Source: an uncultured Spirochaetota bacterium (lineage in GTDB: Bacteria; Spirochaetota; UBA4802; UBA5550). From it: a DNA stretch of 58,848 bases. The stretch spans positions 1 to 58,848 of the forward strand of contig CALMRZ010000091.1 in the NCBI GenBank assembly GCA_937872225.1. The letters are read 5' to 3'. The position numbers were made by a program, and so were the translations under genes. Positions within the stretch are counted from its first letter, which is position 1. Each line of letters starts with the position of its first letter. Shown here one piece after another: positions 52,155 through 58,848 of the stretch. The notes below the pieces were generated by a model. It had not been told where the DNA came from, ran no database searches, and saw only the letters and a list, made by a program, of their open reading frames with translations.

Positions 52155-53101
52155 CTGTATTCTATCCGGTAGTTGTTTTCCTGCTCGAGGCTCCGCAGTC
52201 CCTGCTCCATGATGTTTCCGCCGCGTAACATCCCCTCCATCCTGAAAAACATCTGCTCGAAGGGCGACTTCATCTCCTCGTAGACGGCGCTGTCCTCGGG
52301 GAGCTTCGCCAGCTGGCGCGCCTTGTCAATGGCGTCCTCGAAGGTCCCCAGCATGTCCACGAGTTTGTATTTAAGGGCCGTCTCTCCGCTCATCACGCGT
52401 CCGTCGGCGATGGGCTGAATATCAGATTCATTCTGGTTCCTCCCCAGGGCCACATCTTTCAGAAATTTATGGTATGATGAATCGATTATCTCCTGTATGA
52501 GCTCACGCTCTTCGGGCCTGATGTCCCGGAAGGACGAAAGGATGTCTTTGTATTTCCCGCTCTTGATCACGTTCATGTCAATGCCGATTTTCTGAAAGAG
52601 CCCGCGCAGGTTAGGGGACATCGCAATGACGCCGATGGACCCGGTGAGGGTCCCGTGATTGGCCACGATGTAGTTGCAGGCCGAAGCGACGTAGTAGCCT
52701 CCCGAGGCCGCGATCTCGCCCATCGAAGCCACGAGGGGGATGTTTTTCTTCCGCAATTTCCATAGCTTCTGGTAAATTTCCTGGGAGGCGCCCACCGTGC
52801 CGCCGGGGGAATTTATCCTCACCACCACGGCCTTGATGTCGCTGTTGTGCTCGAGGTCGTCAAGGCGGCGGATAATGCCTTCCGCGCCCTGGGTCATGCT
52901 CAGGGGTGTGGTAGATCCGATCATCTGGATGGCCCCTTCTATCCGGACAATGCCGACGCCGGAACCCATCTGCGGGCCCCTGAATGACACGCCGGCGCCA
53001 CGCTTCTGCTGCATATTCATGCTGATATCCACTATTGCGATGACCGAGGAAAGCACCAGCAGAGCAAGTATGGAAATGAGTATTTTTCTGTTTCGATCCA
53101 T
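52142..53101 (-). CDS. sppA: Signal peptide peptidase SppA (short form)
   Basis: 319 residues with one N-terminal membrane segment (ILISILALLVLSSVIAIVDI). The peptidase core has the catalytic serine in MGEIAASGGYYVAS (Ser133) and the lysine about 52 residues later in KSGKYKD (Lys185), matching the Ser/Lys dyad spacing of Bacillus-type SppA. NSPGGTVGAS precedes it. Degrades cleaved signal peptides in the membrane. A copy of the dispersed palindrome lies 40 bases upstream of the start. Confidence 0.9.
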   Translation of the reverse strand: MDRNRKILISILALLVLSSVIAIVDISMNMQQKRGAGVSFRGPQMGSGVGIVRIEGAIQMIGSTTPLSMTQGAEGIIRRLDDLEHNSDIKAVVVRINSPGGTVGASQEIYQKLWKLRKKNIPLVASMGEIAASGGYYVASACNYIVANHGTLTGSIGVIAMSPNLRGLFQKIGIDMNVIKSGKYKDILSSFRDIRPEERELIQEIIDSSYHKFLKDVALGRNQNESDIQPIADGRVMSGETALKYKLVDMLGTFEDAIDKARQLAKLPEDSAVYEEMKSPFEQMFFRMEGMLRGGNIMEQGLRSLEQENNYRIEYRCLP

Positions 53102-53140
53102 TGTATTGCCTTATGACAAGTAAGATGTTAACTTCTTAAC

Positions 53141-53224
53141 CCGATAGTTATCGGTTATACGGTTCACGCCGACTGGAAAATCCTGTTTTTTTCCTATTAC
53201 AAACCCGACAAGGATAGTTATCGG
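53141..53224. repeat. Two copies of the dispersed palindrome
   Basis: CCGATAGTTATCGG at 53141-53154 (perfect) and AGGATAGTTATCGG at 53211-53224 (two mismatches), between sppA and the small Cys-rich gene. The latter lies 16 bases past that gene's stop. Confidence 0.8.
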
Positions 53225-53239
53225 TATACAGTGAATACA

Positions 53240-53536
53240 TTAATAGTGAGTTTTACCGATGCAGGTGCAAGCATACACCATGTCTTTGGGCGGTTCACAC
53301 TTGTTCTTTTTAACATATACCTTCATGCTCGGATCAACGCCATCACAGGTGCAGTAACTCACAGTTGTAAGTTCCTGGCGTGATATACTAGTTTTAGCTA
53401 TCATTTCAGCCAGAACAAGTTCCTGCTCACAGATGAAAACCTCAACCACCTGATAGAACCCTATATTCGTGCTATGGAGAACGCCTGCAACAGAAATTAT
53501 AACAAAAATAGTTATCAGAGTTATCAATCGTTTCAT
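53240..53536 (-). CDS. Small exported cysteine-rich protein
   Basis: Start chosen at the ATG complementary to 53534-53536, behind a near-perfect AAGGAGGA. 98 residues. Signal or anchor helix LITLITIFVIISVAGVLHS, then a short domain with CEQELVLAEM and a C-terminal CTCDGVDPSMKV, KKNKCEPP, YACTCIG set of Cys residues, likely disulfide-bonded outside the cytoplasm. No family recognised. Confidence 0.7.
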   Translation of the reverse strand: MKRLITLITIFVIISVAGVLHSTNIGFYQVVEVFICEQELVLAEMIAKTSISRQELTTVSYCTCDGVDPSMKVYVKKNKCEPPKDMVYACTCIGKTHY

Positions 53537-53669
53537 GCTGCTCCTCCTTGATGGTGCGATCTGCACCTCCCTGACACGTGCCGAACCACGATTAAACAGG
53601 ATAGAATATACCAGATAGAATAAAGTTATTAAAGGAGATAATAAAAATCAAGTATTATTTATAGGTTGT

Positions 53670-53694
53670 GGCCCCGTGCTTTGAACACGGGGCC
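53670..53694 (-). terminator. Hairpin after rnpB
   Basis: GGCCCCGTG, loop, CACGGGGCC, 13 bases beyond the RNase P RNA 3' end. No T tract, so termination could be weak or processing-linked. Confidence 0.55.
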
Positions 53695-53707
53695 ATCATG
53701 AAAAATA

Positions 53708-54050
53708 GAGGGGGACATAAGCCGAATTCTGTTTATGCAGCAATCTATCTTGACCGGATGTCACCATACGGTTCTGTGCGACCTACCCGCAGCCTCGAAC
53801 GGGCCGTTCTCGGACAGCTGCTTACTTGGTCTTGCACCAGGTGGGGTTTACCTTGCCGTCCGCATTACTGCGGACGCGGTGAGCTCTTACCTCGCCATTT
53901 CACCCTTACCCCTTGCGGGGCGGTATCTTTTCTGTTGCACTTTCCATCGCCTCGCGGCGCCCGGGTGTTACCCGGCACCCTGCCCTGCGGTGTTCGGACT
54001 TTCCTCACCGCCTGCCTTGCGGCAGGCCAGCGCTGCTGCTTGGCCCCCTC
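53708..54050 (-). ncRNA. rnpB: RNase P RNA (M1-type)
   Basis: The minus strand shows the universal core: GAGGAAAGTCCGAACACC near the 5' side, then GGGTAAGGGTGAAATGGCGA, CCTGGTGCAAGACCAAGTAAG, and the closing AACAGAATTCGGCTTATG. Stem P1 pairs GAGGGGG (54044-54050) with CCCCCTC (53708-53714), giving a 343-base RNA, the expected size. RNase P RNA trims tRNA leaders. Upstream on the minus strand, TTGCGG...17 bases...TATCTG is a possible promoter. Any apparent open reading frame across this region is incidental. Confidence 0.93.
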
Positions 54051-54106
54051 CAGATATATGGATAATGATAATGCCGCAACATGGCAAGTACAATTATTAC
54101 TTTTTT

Positions 54107-54568
54107 TCAGGTTGTGCAGTAAATAGGATGGGATAATAATTCAGCAGTTACGCCCCATGATAAAATCCAATTAATCACATTATCGATTATCATTCTGTTC
54201 ATTGCATAATTTATAACCGGATAGTTATCGGGTGCCTTATTGATTGCATTTACAATTTCATCAAGATATTCATCTATCGCATGAGCCACAAGAAGAGAAA
54301 CCGATTTCTTAAAGACTTTCCTCAAATCAAGCAACATTTCATACTCGCCGGGCTTCAAACAAACATGGAGACGATGATATTCGGCATTTTTTTCTCTTTT
54401 TTGATATTGAACCCGTTCCCACATTCTTGAATAAGCATTATGCTCTTTGGACAGACGAATCATTAATGAAGAAATTATCGTCTCTTTCGATCGTCCAGTT
54501 ACACATGAAGCAGCAACGAGCAATTTCAAATGATACTGTTTTATATACAGCGTGGTTTCTATCTTCAT
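54107..54568 (-). CDS. Putative double ribbon-helix-helix protein, second paralogue
   Basis: 153 residues. Homologous along its length to the protein at 8723-9157: IETTLYIKQYHLKLLVAA, a basic helix, RVQYQKREKNAEYHRLHVCL, LLDLRKVFKKSVSLLVAHAI and the tail APDNYPVINYAMNR with WILSWG. Two RHH-like units (residues about 1-40 and 70-110) again. The dispersed palindrome (54218-54231, one mismatch) encodes DNYP at the same place as DNYR in the relative. A chemotaxis receptor lies 78 bases upstream on the same strand and rnpB downstream. Function unknown; DNA binding is inferred. Confidence 0.65.
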   Translation of the reverse strand: MKIETTLYIKQYHLKLLVAASCVTGRSKETIISSLMIRLSKEHNAYSRMWERVQYQKREKNAEYHRLHVCLKPGEYEMLLDLRKVFKKSVSLLVAHAIDEYLDEIVNAINKAPDNYPVINYAMNRMIIDNVINWILSWGVTAELLSHPIYCTT

Positions 54569-54630
54569 ATCACCCTCTCCTGGCTATATACGAATAGAGG
54601 CACGTAATATGAATTTTTTTTAAAAATCTG

Positions 54631-54644
54631 CCGATAACTATCCG
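54631..54644. repeat. Palindrome copy at the receptor stop
   Basis: CCGATAACTATCCG (one mismatch) ends one base before the stop codon (complement 54646-54648) of the chemotaxis receptor. Confidence 0.7.
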
Positions 54645-54645
54645 C

Positions 54646-56259
54646 TCACACGGTAAAATAATCCACTGCCATTTTCAGTTCCTCGGCATTGGTGCGGAGG
54701 GCCTCGGCGGTGGTCGAAAGTTCTTCCGCAGCGGCGGCATTCTGCTGTGTCATGGTGTCGGTTTGGGACACCGCCTCCGTGATCTGGTTCAGGCCCATTT
54801 TCTGTTCCCGGCTGGTCGCGCTTATTTCAATGATCATCTGGCGCACCTGGGCAATTGCCTCAAATATCTCCTTGAGGGCGCCCCCGCTTTCTCCCGCCAG
54901 GCGGGTCCCTTCGCCGACCTGGTCAACCGATGTCTTGATAAGAGCCTCGATTTCTTTTGATGACGCTGCGGACCTCTGGGCCAGGTTTCGCACCTCGCCG
55001 GCAACCACGGCAAAACTTCGCCCGTGTTCGCCGGCCCGGGCCGCCTCCACCGCCGCATTGAGCGACAGCAGGTTAGTCTGAAATGCTATATCGTTTATGA
55101 TACCGATGATAGCACCGATTTTTTCAGATGAGTTGTTGATCTTGTTGATGGCATTCACCGCGTCAGCCATTACGCCGTTCCCTTTTTCGGCCAAAACATA
55201 GGACTGCTCCGCGAGCTTTTCGGCCTGCGCCGCGGCATCGGCGTTCTGGGTAACGGTTGAGAGCATCTCCTCAATGGTGGATGATATCTCCTCAATGCCG
55301 GATGCCTGCTGGCTTGCGGACCGTGACAGTGTTTCGGACGCCTCCTGGATATTTTCGCTGCTTTCGTCCACCTGGTCGGATGACCGCTTCACAATCCCGA
55401 TAACATCGCGCAGTTTTATAATAAGCTGATTGGCCGACTGGCTTGTCATGCCGACTTCGCTGGAGGTGATCATCGGAACGCCCTGAATTGCAAGATTCCC
55501 GTCCTTGATATTGTTCAGCGCCGTCATGAGGGCGAAATTGCTCTTTCTCACATTCTTCATTAAGAGATTGATGGAAATAATGATGGTTATGGAGGACAAT
55601 ACAGTTATAAAAGCAATATGCAGCCCGATATTCTCAATCACGATCTGCTTTGAACTCACCAGGTAAAGAATATAACCCAGGATCACAACCGGTATCAATA
55701 TGACAGAAACTGCAAGGAGGACAATGCGCATATTGAGATCAATCTTCCTGAAGGTACCGGTTGACAGCTCTATATCCCGGATGGATTCGTGGGTAAGTAA
55801 TTCCTCCAGGCTGTTTTCAGCCTGTAAAAATCCTATGTTAAAATTCAGCAGCGACATGATCGGAAGCAGCAATATAAATGGCAGGATGTTTGTCAGGGCA
55901 AGATCAATCTGGAACAAGAGTAAAATTATCACTGTGGCGACACCAAAGGTCCACTGGAATATAAATTGGGAACCCAGTGAGATTGGCAGGTACAGTATCT
56001 CCTTTTTTACCCGGGTCCTGTCATATGCCTTGTCATCAATATGGGATAACAATCGTGTTACTTTGCGATTAATATTGAAAACTTCGGAGATGAATGCCAG
56101 GGTAGCAGCTATGGCAACATCGACAAGAAGATACATGGCGCTTGACCCTGTGAATCCACCGGTAAAATATGCCACATAGCCGCCCAATGGCACAAGGATG
56201 GGATATGAGATGATATCAATTTTTGCCAGAGAAAGTAATAATTTCCTTTTTGTTAACAT
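54646..56259 (-). CDS. Methyl-accepting chemotaxis protein, paralogue of the one at 6027
   Basis: 537 residues, intact. About six membrane segments in the first 235 residues with short loops (for example [73 protein letters not shown]), a HAMP-like region with [19 protein letters not shown], then the signalling coiled coil with tip [20 protein letters not shown] and [19 protein letters not shown]. The domain order and HAMP sequence match the other receptor, so both probably sense something in or near the membrane. It is followed on the same strand by the RHH-like gene. Confidence 0.9.
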   Translation of the reverse strand: MLTKRKLLLSLAKIDIISYPILVPLGGYVAYFTGGFTGSSAMYLLVDVAIAATLAFISEVFNINRKVTRLLSHIDDKAYDRTRVKKEILYLPISLGSQFIFQWTFGVATVIILLLFQIDLALTNILPFILLLPIMSLLNFNIGFLQAENSLEELLTHESIRDIELSTGTFRKIDLNMRIVLLAVSVILIPVVILGYILYLVSSKQIVIENIGLHIAFITVLSSITIIISINLLMKNVRKSNFALMTALNNIKDGNLAIQGVPMITSSEVGMTSQSANQLIIKLRDVIGIVKRSSDQVDESSENIQEASETLSRSASQQASGIEEISSTIEEMLSTVTQNADAAAQAEKLAEQSYVLAEKGNGVMADAVNAINKINNSSEKIGAIIGIINDIAFQTNLLSLNAAVEAARAGEHGRSFAVVAGEVRNLAQRSAASSKEIEALIKTSVDQVGEGTRLAGESGGALKEIFEAIAQVRQMIIEISATSREQKMGLNQITEAVSQTDTMTQQNAAAAEELSTTAEALRTNAEELKMAVDYFTV

Positions 56260-56469
56260 GCTGGATTTCTCCTATATATAAATATAAGTATTACCCATTA
56301 AGGAACTAAGATCAGCAGATGCATTTAGAACATAGTAAATGAAGAGCGTAATGCATATCCCTGCATGTATCATTATACCAATGATAGGAATAATCACCAG
56401 TTTGCAAGGGAATTCCCCGACAGGGCACATTCTCACTCCCTAAAATATTTTTTATTATTATATGTAATT

Positions 56470-56485
56470 ACCGATTGTTATCGGT
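56470..56485. repeat. Palindrome variant supplying a stop codon
   Basis: ACCGATTGTTATCGGT spans the end of the next minus-strand gene: its complement reads AACCGATAACAATCGG, giving Arg-stop. The TAA (complement of 56478-56480) lies in the repeat itself. Confidence 0.8.
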
Positions 56486-57923
56486 TCAATCTCTCCATTT
56501 CCCGGGCGCGCCTGATCAGGTTCTTTGCCATGTCGTGAAAAATCAGGGAATGCGAAGGTTTAAGCAGGTACCAGTAGACGTACCCCCACAGCCCGTAGGG
56601 AAGGAAATACGCGGTCTGCACCAGCGACCGGCCTTCTATATGGAACTCCAGCCACGCCTTGCCCGGCAGTTTCATCTGCGCCAAGAGAAGAAGCCGCTTG
56701 TCTTCCTGGATGTCGGCGACCTTCCAGAAGTCTAGGCTGTCGCCGATACGCAGATGATCGGCGTCCCTTCTACCCCTGCTTATGCCGTAGCCGCCGATCA
56801 GTTTATCCAGATAGCCGCGGATCTCCCACAGAAAATGGTAGGTGAACCATCCGTTTTCGCCGCCCAGCGCCATGATGGACCTGAACATGTGGTGCGGCGA
56901 TATGGCGCCGAAATCCTTGATCTTCCGGTCCAGGAGCACTTCGCGGGCTATCTCGTCATGGTCCCTGACGTCGCACAATTCGGCGCCGCTGCTGTCGCTC
57001 CACCTGCTCAGGACCTGCTTGCATTCGATATCGATCACGGCCTGCCGCATGGCGGCGGTGAACGAGACCGGGACGATATGGGGAAAATATTTTACCGCAT
57101 TGTTATTCTGAACAACGGTTTCGCATTTCAATCCCTTCAGGAGCGCCACGGTCATTCGCCGCGGCACCGGGAAAATATTAATGAAGAACGCCGACGACAG
57201 CCTGAGGGTCCAGCCGGGGATGGGTATGATATACCTCTTCACCCCGATCACCTCCGCGGTTTTTTTCAGCATGTCCTTGAAGCTCATGATCTCCGAACCG
57301 ATATCGATTACCAGGTTTCCCTTCACATCGAGGTTCCTGGCATCGAACAGATATAACAGGACGTCATCAACGGCGATCGGCTGCGTCAGCGTTCTGATAG
57401 AGCTGGGGACGATCATGACCGGCGCCTTTTCCACGAAGTTCCAGAGTATCTCGAAGCTCGCGCTGCCGGCGCCGATGATCATGGCGGCGCGGAACCAGAT
57501 GGTCTGGATCCGGTCGGGCCGCGCGGATAGTATCTCGCCGGTCTCGATGCGGCTCAGGAGGTGCTTGCTCGCGCATTCCCTGGTTCCCAGTCCTCCCAGG
57601 TATATGATTCTTTTAACGCCTTCCTCTATGCAGGCTTCCCTAAAGTTCTCGGCGCTGATGCGGTCAAGTTCCCGGAAATCACCCGTGGTGGCACCCATGG
57701 AATGGATAAGGTAGTACGCCACATCGATACCGCGGAGGGCTTTCCTGAGAGACTCCCGGTCAAAGGAAGTCCCCTCGACGATATCGACCTTTCCGCGGGA
57801 CGCCTCGCGGATCTTTTTCACGTTTCTGACAAACAATCGCAGCTCCACGCTCTCATCTTCCAGGAGCTTCACTTTCAGCCTGCGTCCGATGTAGCCGGTC
57901 GCGCCTGTCAACAGCACTTTCAT
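56478..57923 (-). CDS. NAD(P)-binding epimerase/reductase with C-terminal DUF2867
   Basis: 481 residues, intact. The first 290 residues form an extended-SDR Rossmann fold (MKVLLTGATGYIGRRLKVKL, IDVAYYLIHSMG, IIYLGGLGT, QPIAVDDVLLYLFDA); the last 150 are a DUF2867-type beta-barrel-like region (LRIGDSLDFWKVADIQEDKR, LLLLAQMKLPGKAWLEFHIE, QTAYFLPYGLWGYVYWYLLK). Family members of this architecture are predicted nucleoside-diphosphate-sugar epimerases or reductases of unknown substrate. Its stop codon lies in a copy of the dispersed palindrome. It may be co-transcribed with the upstream glycosyltransferase (61-base gap). Confidence 0.8.
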   Translation of the reverse strand: MKVLLTGATGYIGRRLKVKLLEDESVELRLFVRNVKKIREASRGKVDIVEGTSFDRESLRKALRGIDVAYYLIHSMGATTGDFRELDRISAENFREACIEEGVKRIIYLGGLGTRECASKHLLSRIETGEILSARPDRIQTIWFRAAMIIGAGSASFEILWNFVEKAPVMIVPSSIRTLTQPIAVDDVLLYLFDARNLDVKGNLVIDIGSEIMSFKDMLKKTAEVIGVKRYIIPIPGWTLRLSSAFFINIFPVPRRMTVALLKGLKCETVVQNNNAVKYFPHIVPVSFTAAMRQAVIDIECKQVLSRWSDSSGAELCDVRDHDEIAREVLLDRKIKDFGAISPHHMFRSIMALGGENGWFTYHFLWEIRGYLDKLIGGYGISRGRRDADHLRIGDSLDFWKVADIQEDKRLLLLAQMKLPGKAWLEFHIEGRSLVQTAYFLPYGLWGYVYWYLLKPSHSLIFHDMAKNLIRRAREMERLNR

Positions 57924-57984
57924 GGGAACGATCCACCGACTGAGTTCAATCAGAATGGCCGCCTGACGGTCGAAGCAATCATCC

Positions 57985-58848
57985 TTATTGTTTCCGCTTT
58001 AGTTTTTTGTCCATTTCCTGGGCCCGCTTCAGGTACAATCCGTAGAAATAGGGTTTCTGCGACGCAAAGGCCATGGCCTGGTGAAGGATAAGCTCCTCGG
58101 CGAAGTCGATACGGTACTTCCACGTCTCGTAGTCAAAGGTGACCGAGCGGGCGAAATAGAGGGGCTTCAGCGCCTCGATGATGTCTTTTTTCATGCGCGG
58201 GGTCCCGGTATCGAAGGTGTAGAGGATCTGGTACACGGACTGGGTCCACATCAGGGTGTCCATGTCATAATGGTCCCTCTCTATCATGTGCCTGATGTTC
58301 AGGTACAGGTAGGGGCTCAGGTATTTCTTCAGCAGCTTTTCCCGCGACAGGAACTCGTTGCGGAGTTTGTCCTTCAGGTCGCGGATATCGATGGCGAGCT
58401 CCTGGGGAGGATCGAGCTTTTTTATCCCGAACAGGGGCTTCGGTTTGGGATTGTCCTCCGGCATCCCGATCCAGTCGGCCTTCTTCGAAAGAACCTTGTC
58501 GAAGAACGTGGTCACCACCTGGGTGAACATCGGCCCCAGTTTGGGCGCGCTGGCCTTGTGTATCTTCGCCCCGAGGCCGACCTCGCATATTTTAAACTTG
58601 CCGATGATGGCGTTCAGGGTCATGAAGATGTCAATGCCGTAGAGGCGCGTCGTGGGAAGCCATTTCTGGTCGAGCCAGTAGAGGGCCAGCCGCGGCGAAA
58701 AGGAAAAATCGCCCCCGATCGGCTGGCGCACGTTTTCCCCCATCAGGCCGTACAGGAGCGGGTAACAGATGTGGTTGGTTATGGTCCCGTCAAACTGGTG
58801 CCGGCTGTAGCGCGGAAGCGCGTAATCGTATCCCCTGAGAATCGGCTC
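57985..58848 (-). CDS. Glycosyltransferase-like protein (mannosyl/glucosylglycerate-synthase type), partial
   Basis: The frame is open to the window edge, so the N-terminus is missing. At least 287 residues are seen. The segment HICYPLLYGLMGENVRQPIG, then GDFSFSPRLALYWLDQKW and RLYGIDIFMTLNAIIGKFKI with VGLGAKIHKA resembles the acceptor-binding half of GT81/GT78-type enzymes that join a sugar to glycerate or phosphoglycerate. The C-terminal 130 residues are helical and charged. Compatible-solute or cell-surface sugar synthesis is possible. The donor-binding DxD part would be beyond the window. Confidence 0.6.
   Translation of the reverse strand, partial: EPILRGYDYALPRYSRHQFDGTITNHICYPLLYGLMGENVRQPIGGDFSFSPRLALYWLDQKWLPTTRLYGIDIFMTLNAIIGKFKICEVGLGAKIHKASAPKLGPMFTQVVTTFFDKVLSKKADWIGMPEDNPKPKPLFGIKKLDPPQELAIDIRDLKDKLRNEFLSREKLLKKYLSPYLYLNIRHMIERDHYDMDTLMWTQSVYQILYTFDTGTPRMKKDIIEALKPLYFARSVTFDYETWKYRIDFAEELILHQAMAFASQKPYFYGLYLKRAQEMDKKLKRKQ

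Noticed and set aside
53668-54136. Long open frames on the plus strand
   Set aside because: They lie on the strand opposite RNase P RNA and have no ribosome site or family.

Overview
The window looks like chromosomal DNA of a motile, Gram-negative-type bacterium with many lipoproteins. It carries motA/motB, two chemotaxis receptors with an unusual multi-span membrane domain, a zinc ABC transporter, a NamZ-type muramidase and many small exported proteins. The mix (abundant lipoproteins, SCP2/thiolase/START lipid genes, membrane-sensor receptors) is reminiscent of uncultured Spirochaetota. That is an inference from gene content; there is no 16S gene, and RNase P RNA is the best marker for placing it.

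Layout. 1-5.8 kb: a decayed lipid-metabolism cluster (START, two SCP2-like genes, SCP-x/thiolase, acyl-CoA synthetase, ferredoxin remnant), all broken, around one intact lysophospholipase-type hydrolase. 6-9.2 kb: chemotaxis receptor, ferredoxin-nitroreductase, and a small protein that looks like a double ribbon-helix-helix. 9.2-13.2 kb: a TetR regulator with very clear palindromic operators, divergent from a hydrolase, followed by broken SDR, hydrolase and metallo-beta-lactamase genes. 13.2-21.7 kb: pyrD, hisC, namZ-like and small membrane or exported proteins. 22-30.2 kb: a large cyclic-nucleotide-domain protein, HNH nuclease, DEAD-box helicase, fmt-def and an acyl-CoA synthetase alpha subunit. 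30.3-33 kb: tRNA-Asp followed by an accessory segment (HepT/MntA, HigB/HigA, a small gene behind twin palindromes, and two related truncated coding elements next to terminators). 33-42.3 kb: ferritin-like/VIT iron protein, superoxide-reductase-like lipoprotein, a HAD/adhesin chimera, a HAD phosphatase and several exported proteins. 42.7-48.9 kb: motA-motB, TPR and helical small proteins, and a lipoprotein gene split by one in-frame TAG. 49-53 kb: znuACB, Yip1-like protein, sppA. 53.7-58.8 kb: RNase P RNA, a second copy of the RHH-like protein beside a second receptor, an NAD-binding/DUF2867 protein and a partial glycosyltransferase.

The most striking feature is a dispersed 14-base palindrome, CCGATA-NN-TATCGG, with its variant CCGATTGTTATCGG. 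It occurs roughly 15 times, mostly between genes or at gene ends. In three genes it lies inside the reading frame and encodes the same residues (D-N-Y, usually followed by R). Two of those three are the RHH-like paralogues, and each of them sits close to a receptor of the same architecture. At 1.9-2.05 kb and 42.3-42.5 kb the palindrome alternates with a second short repeat (TTACTCTGACCCC or its complement).

About ten genes are disrupted by frameshifts, stops or internal deletions. Some could be assembly errors, but the deletions that join distant parts of a protein, and the chimeric HAD/adhesin gene, look like real rearrangements. All calls were made by reading the sequence; no database search was run.
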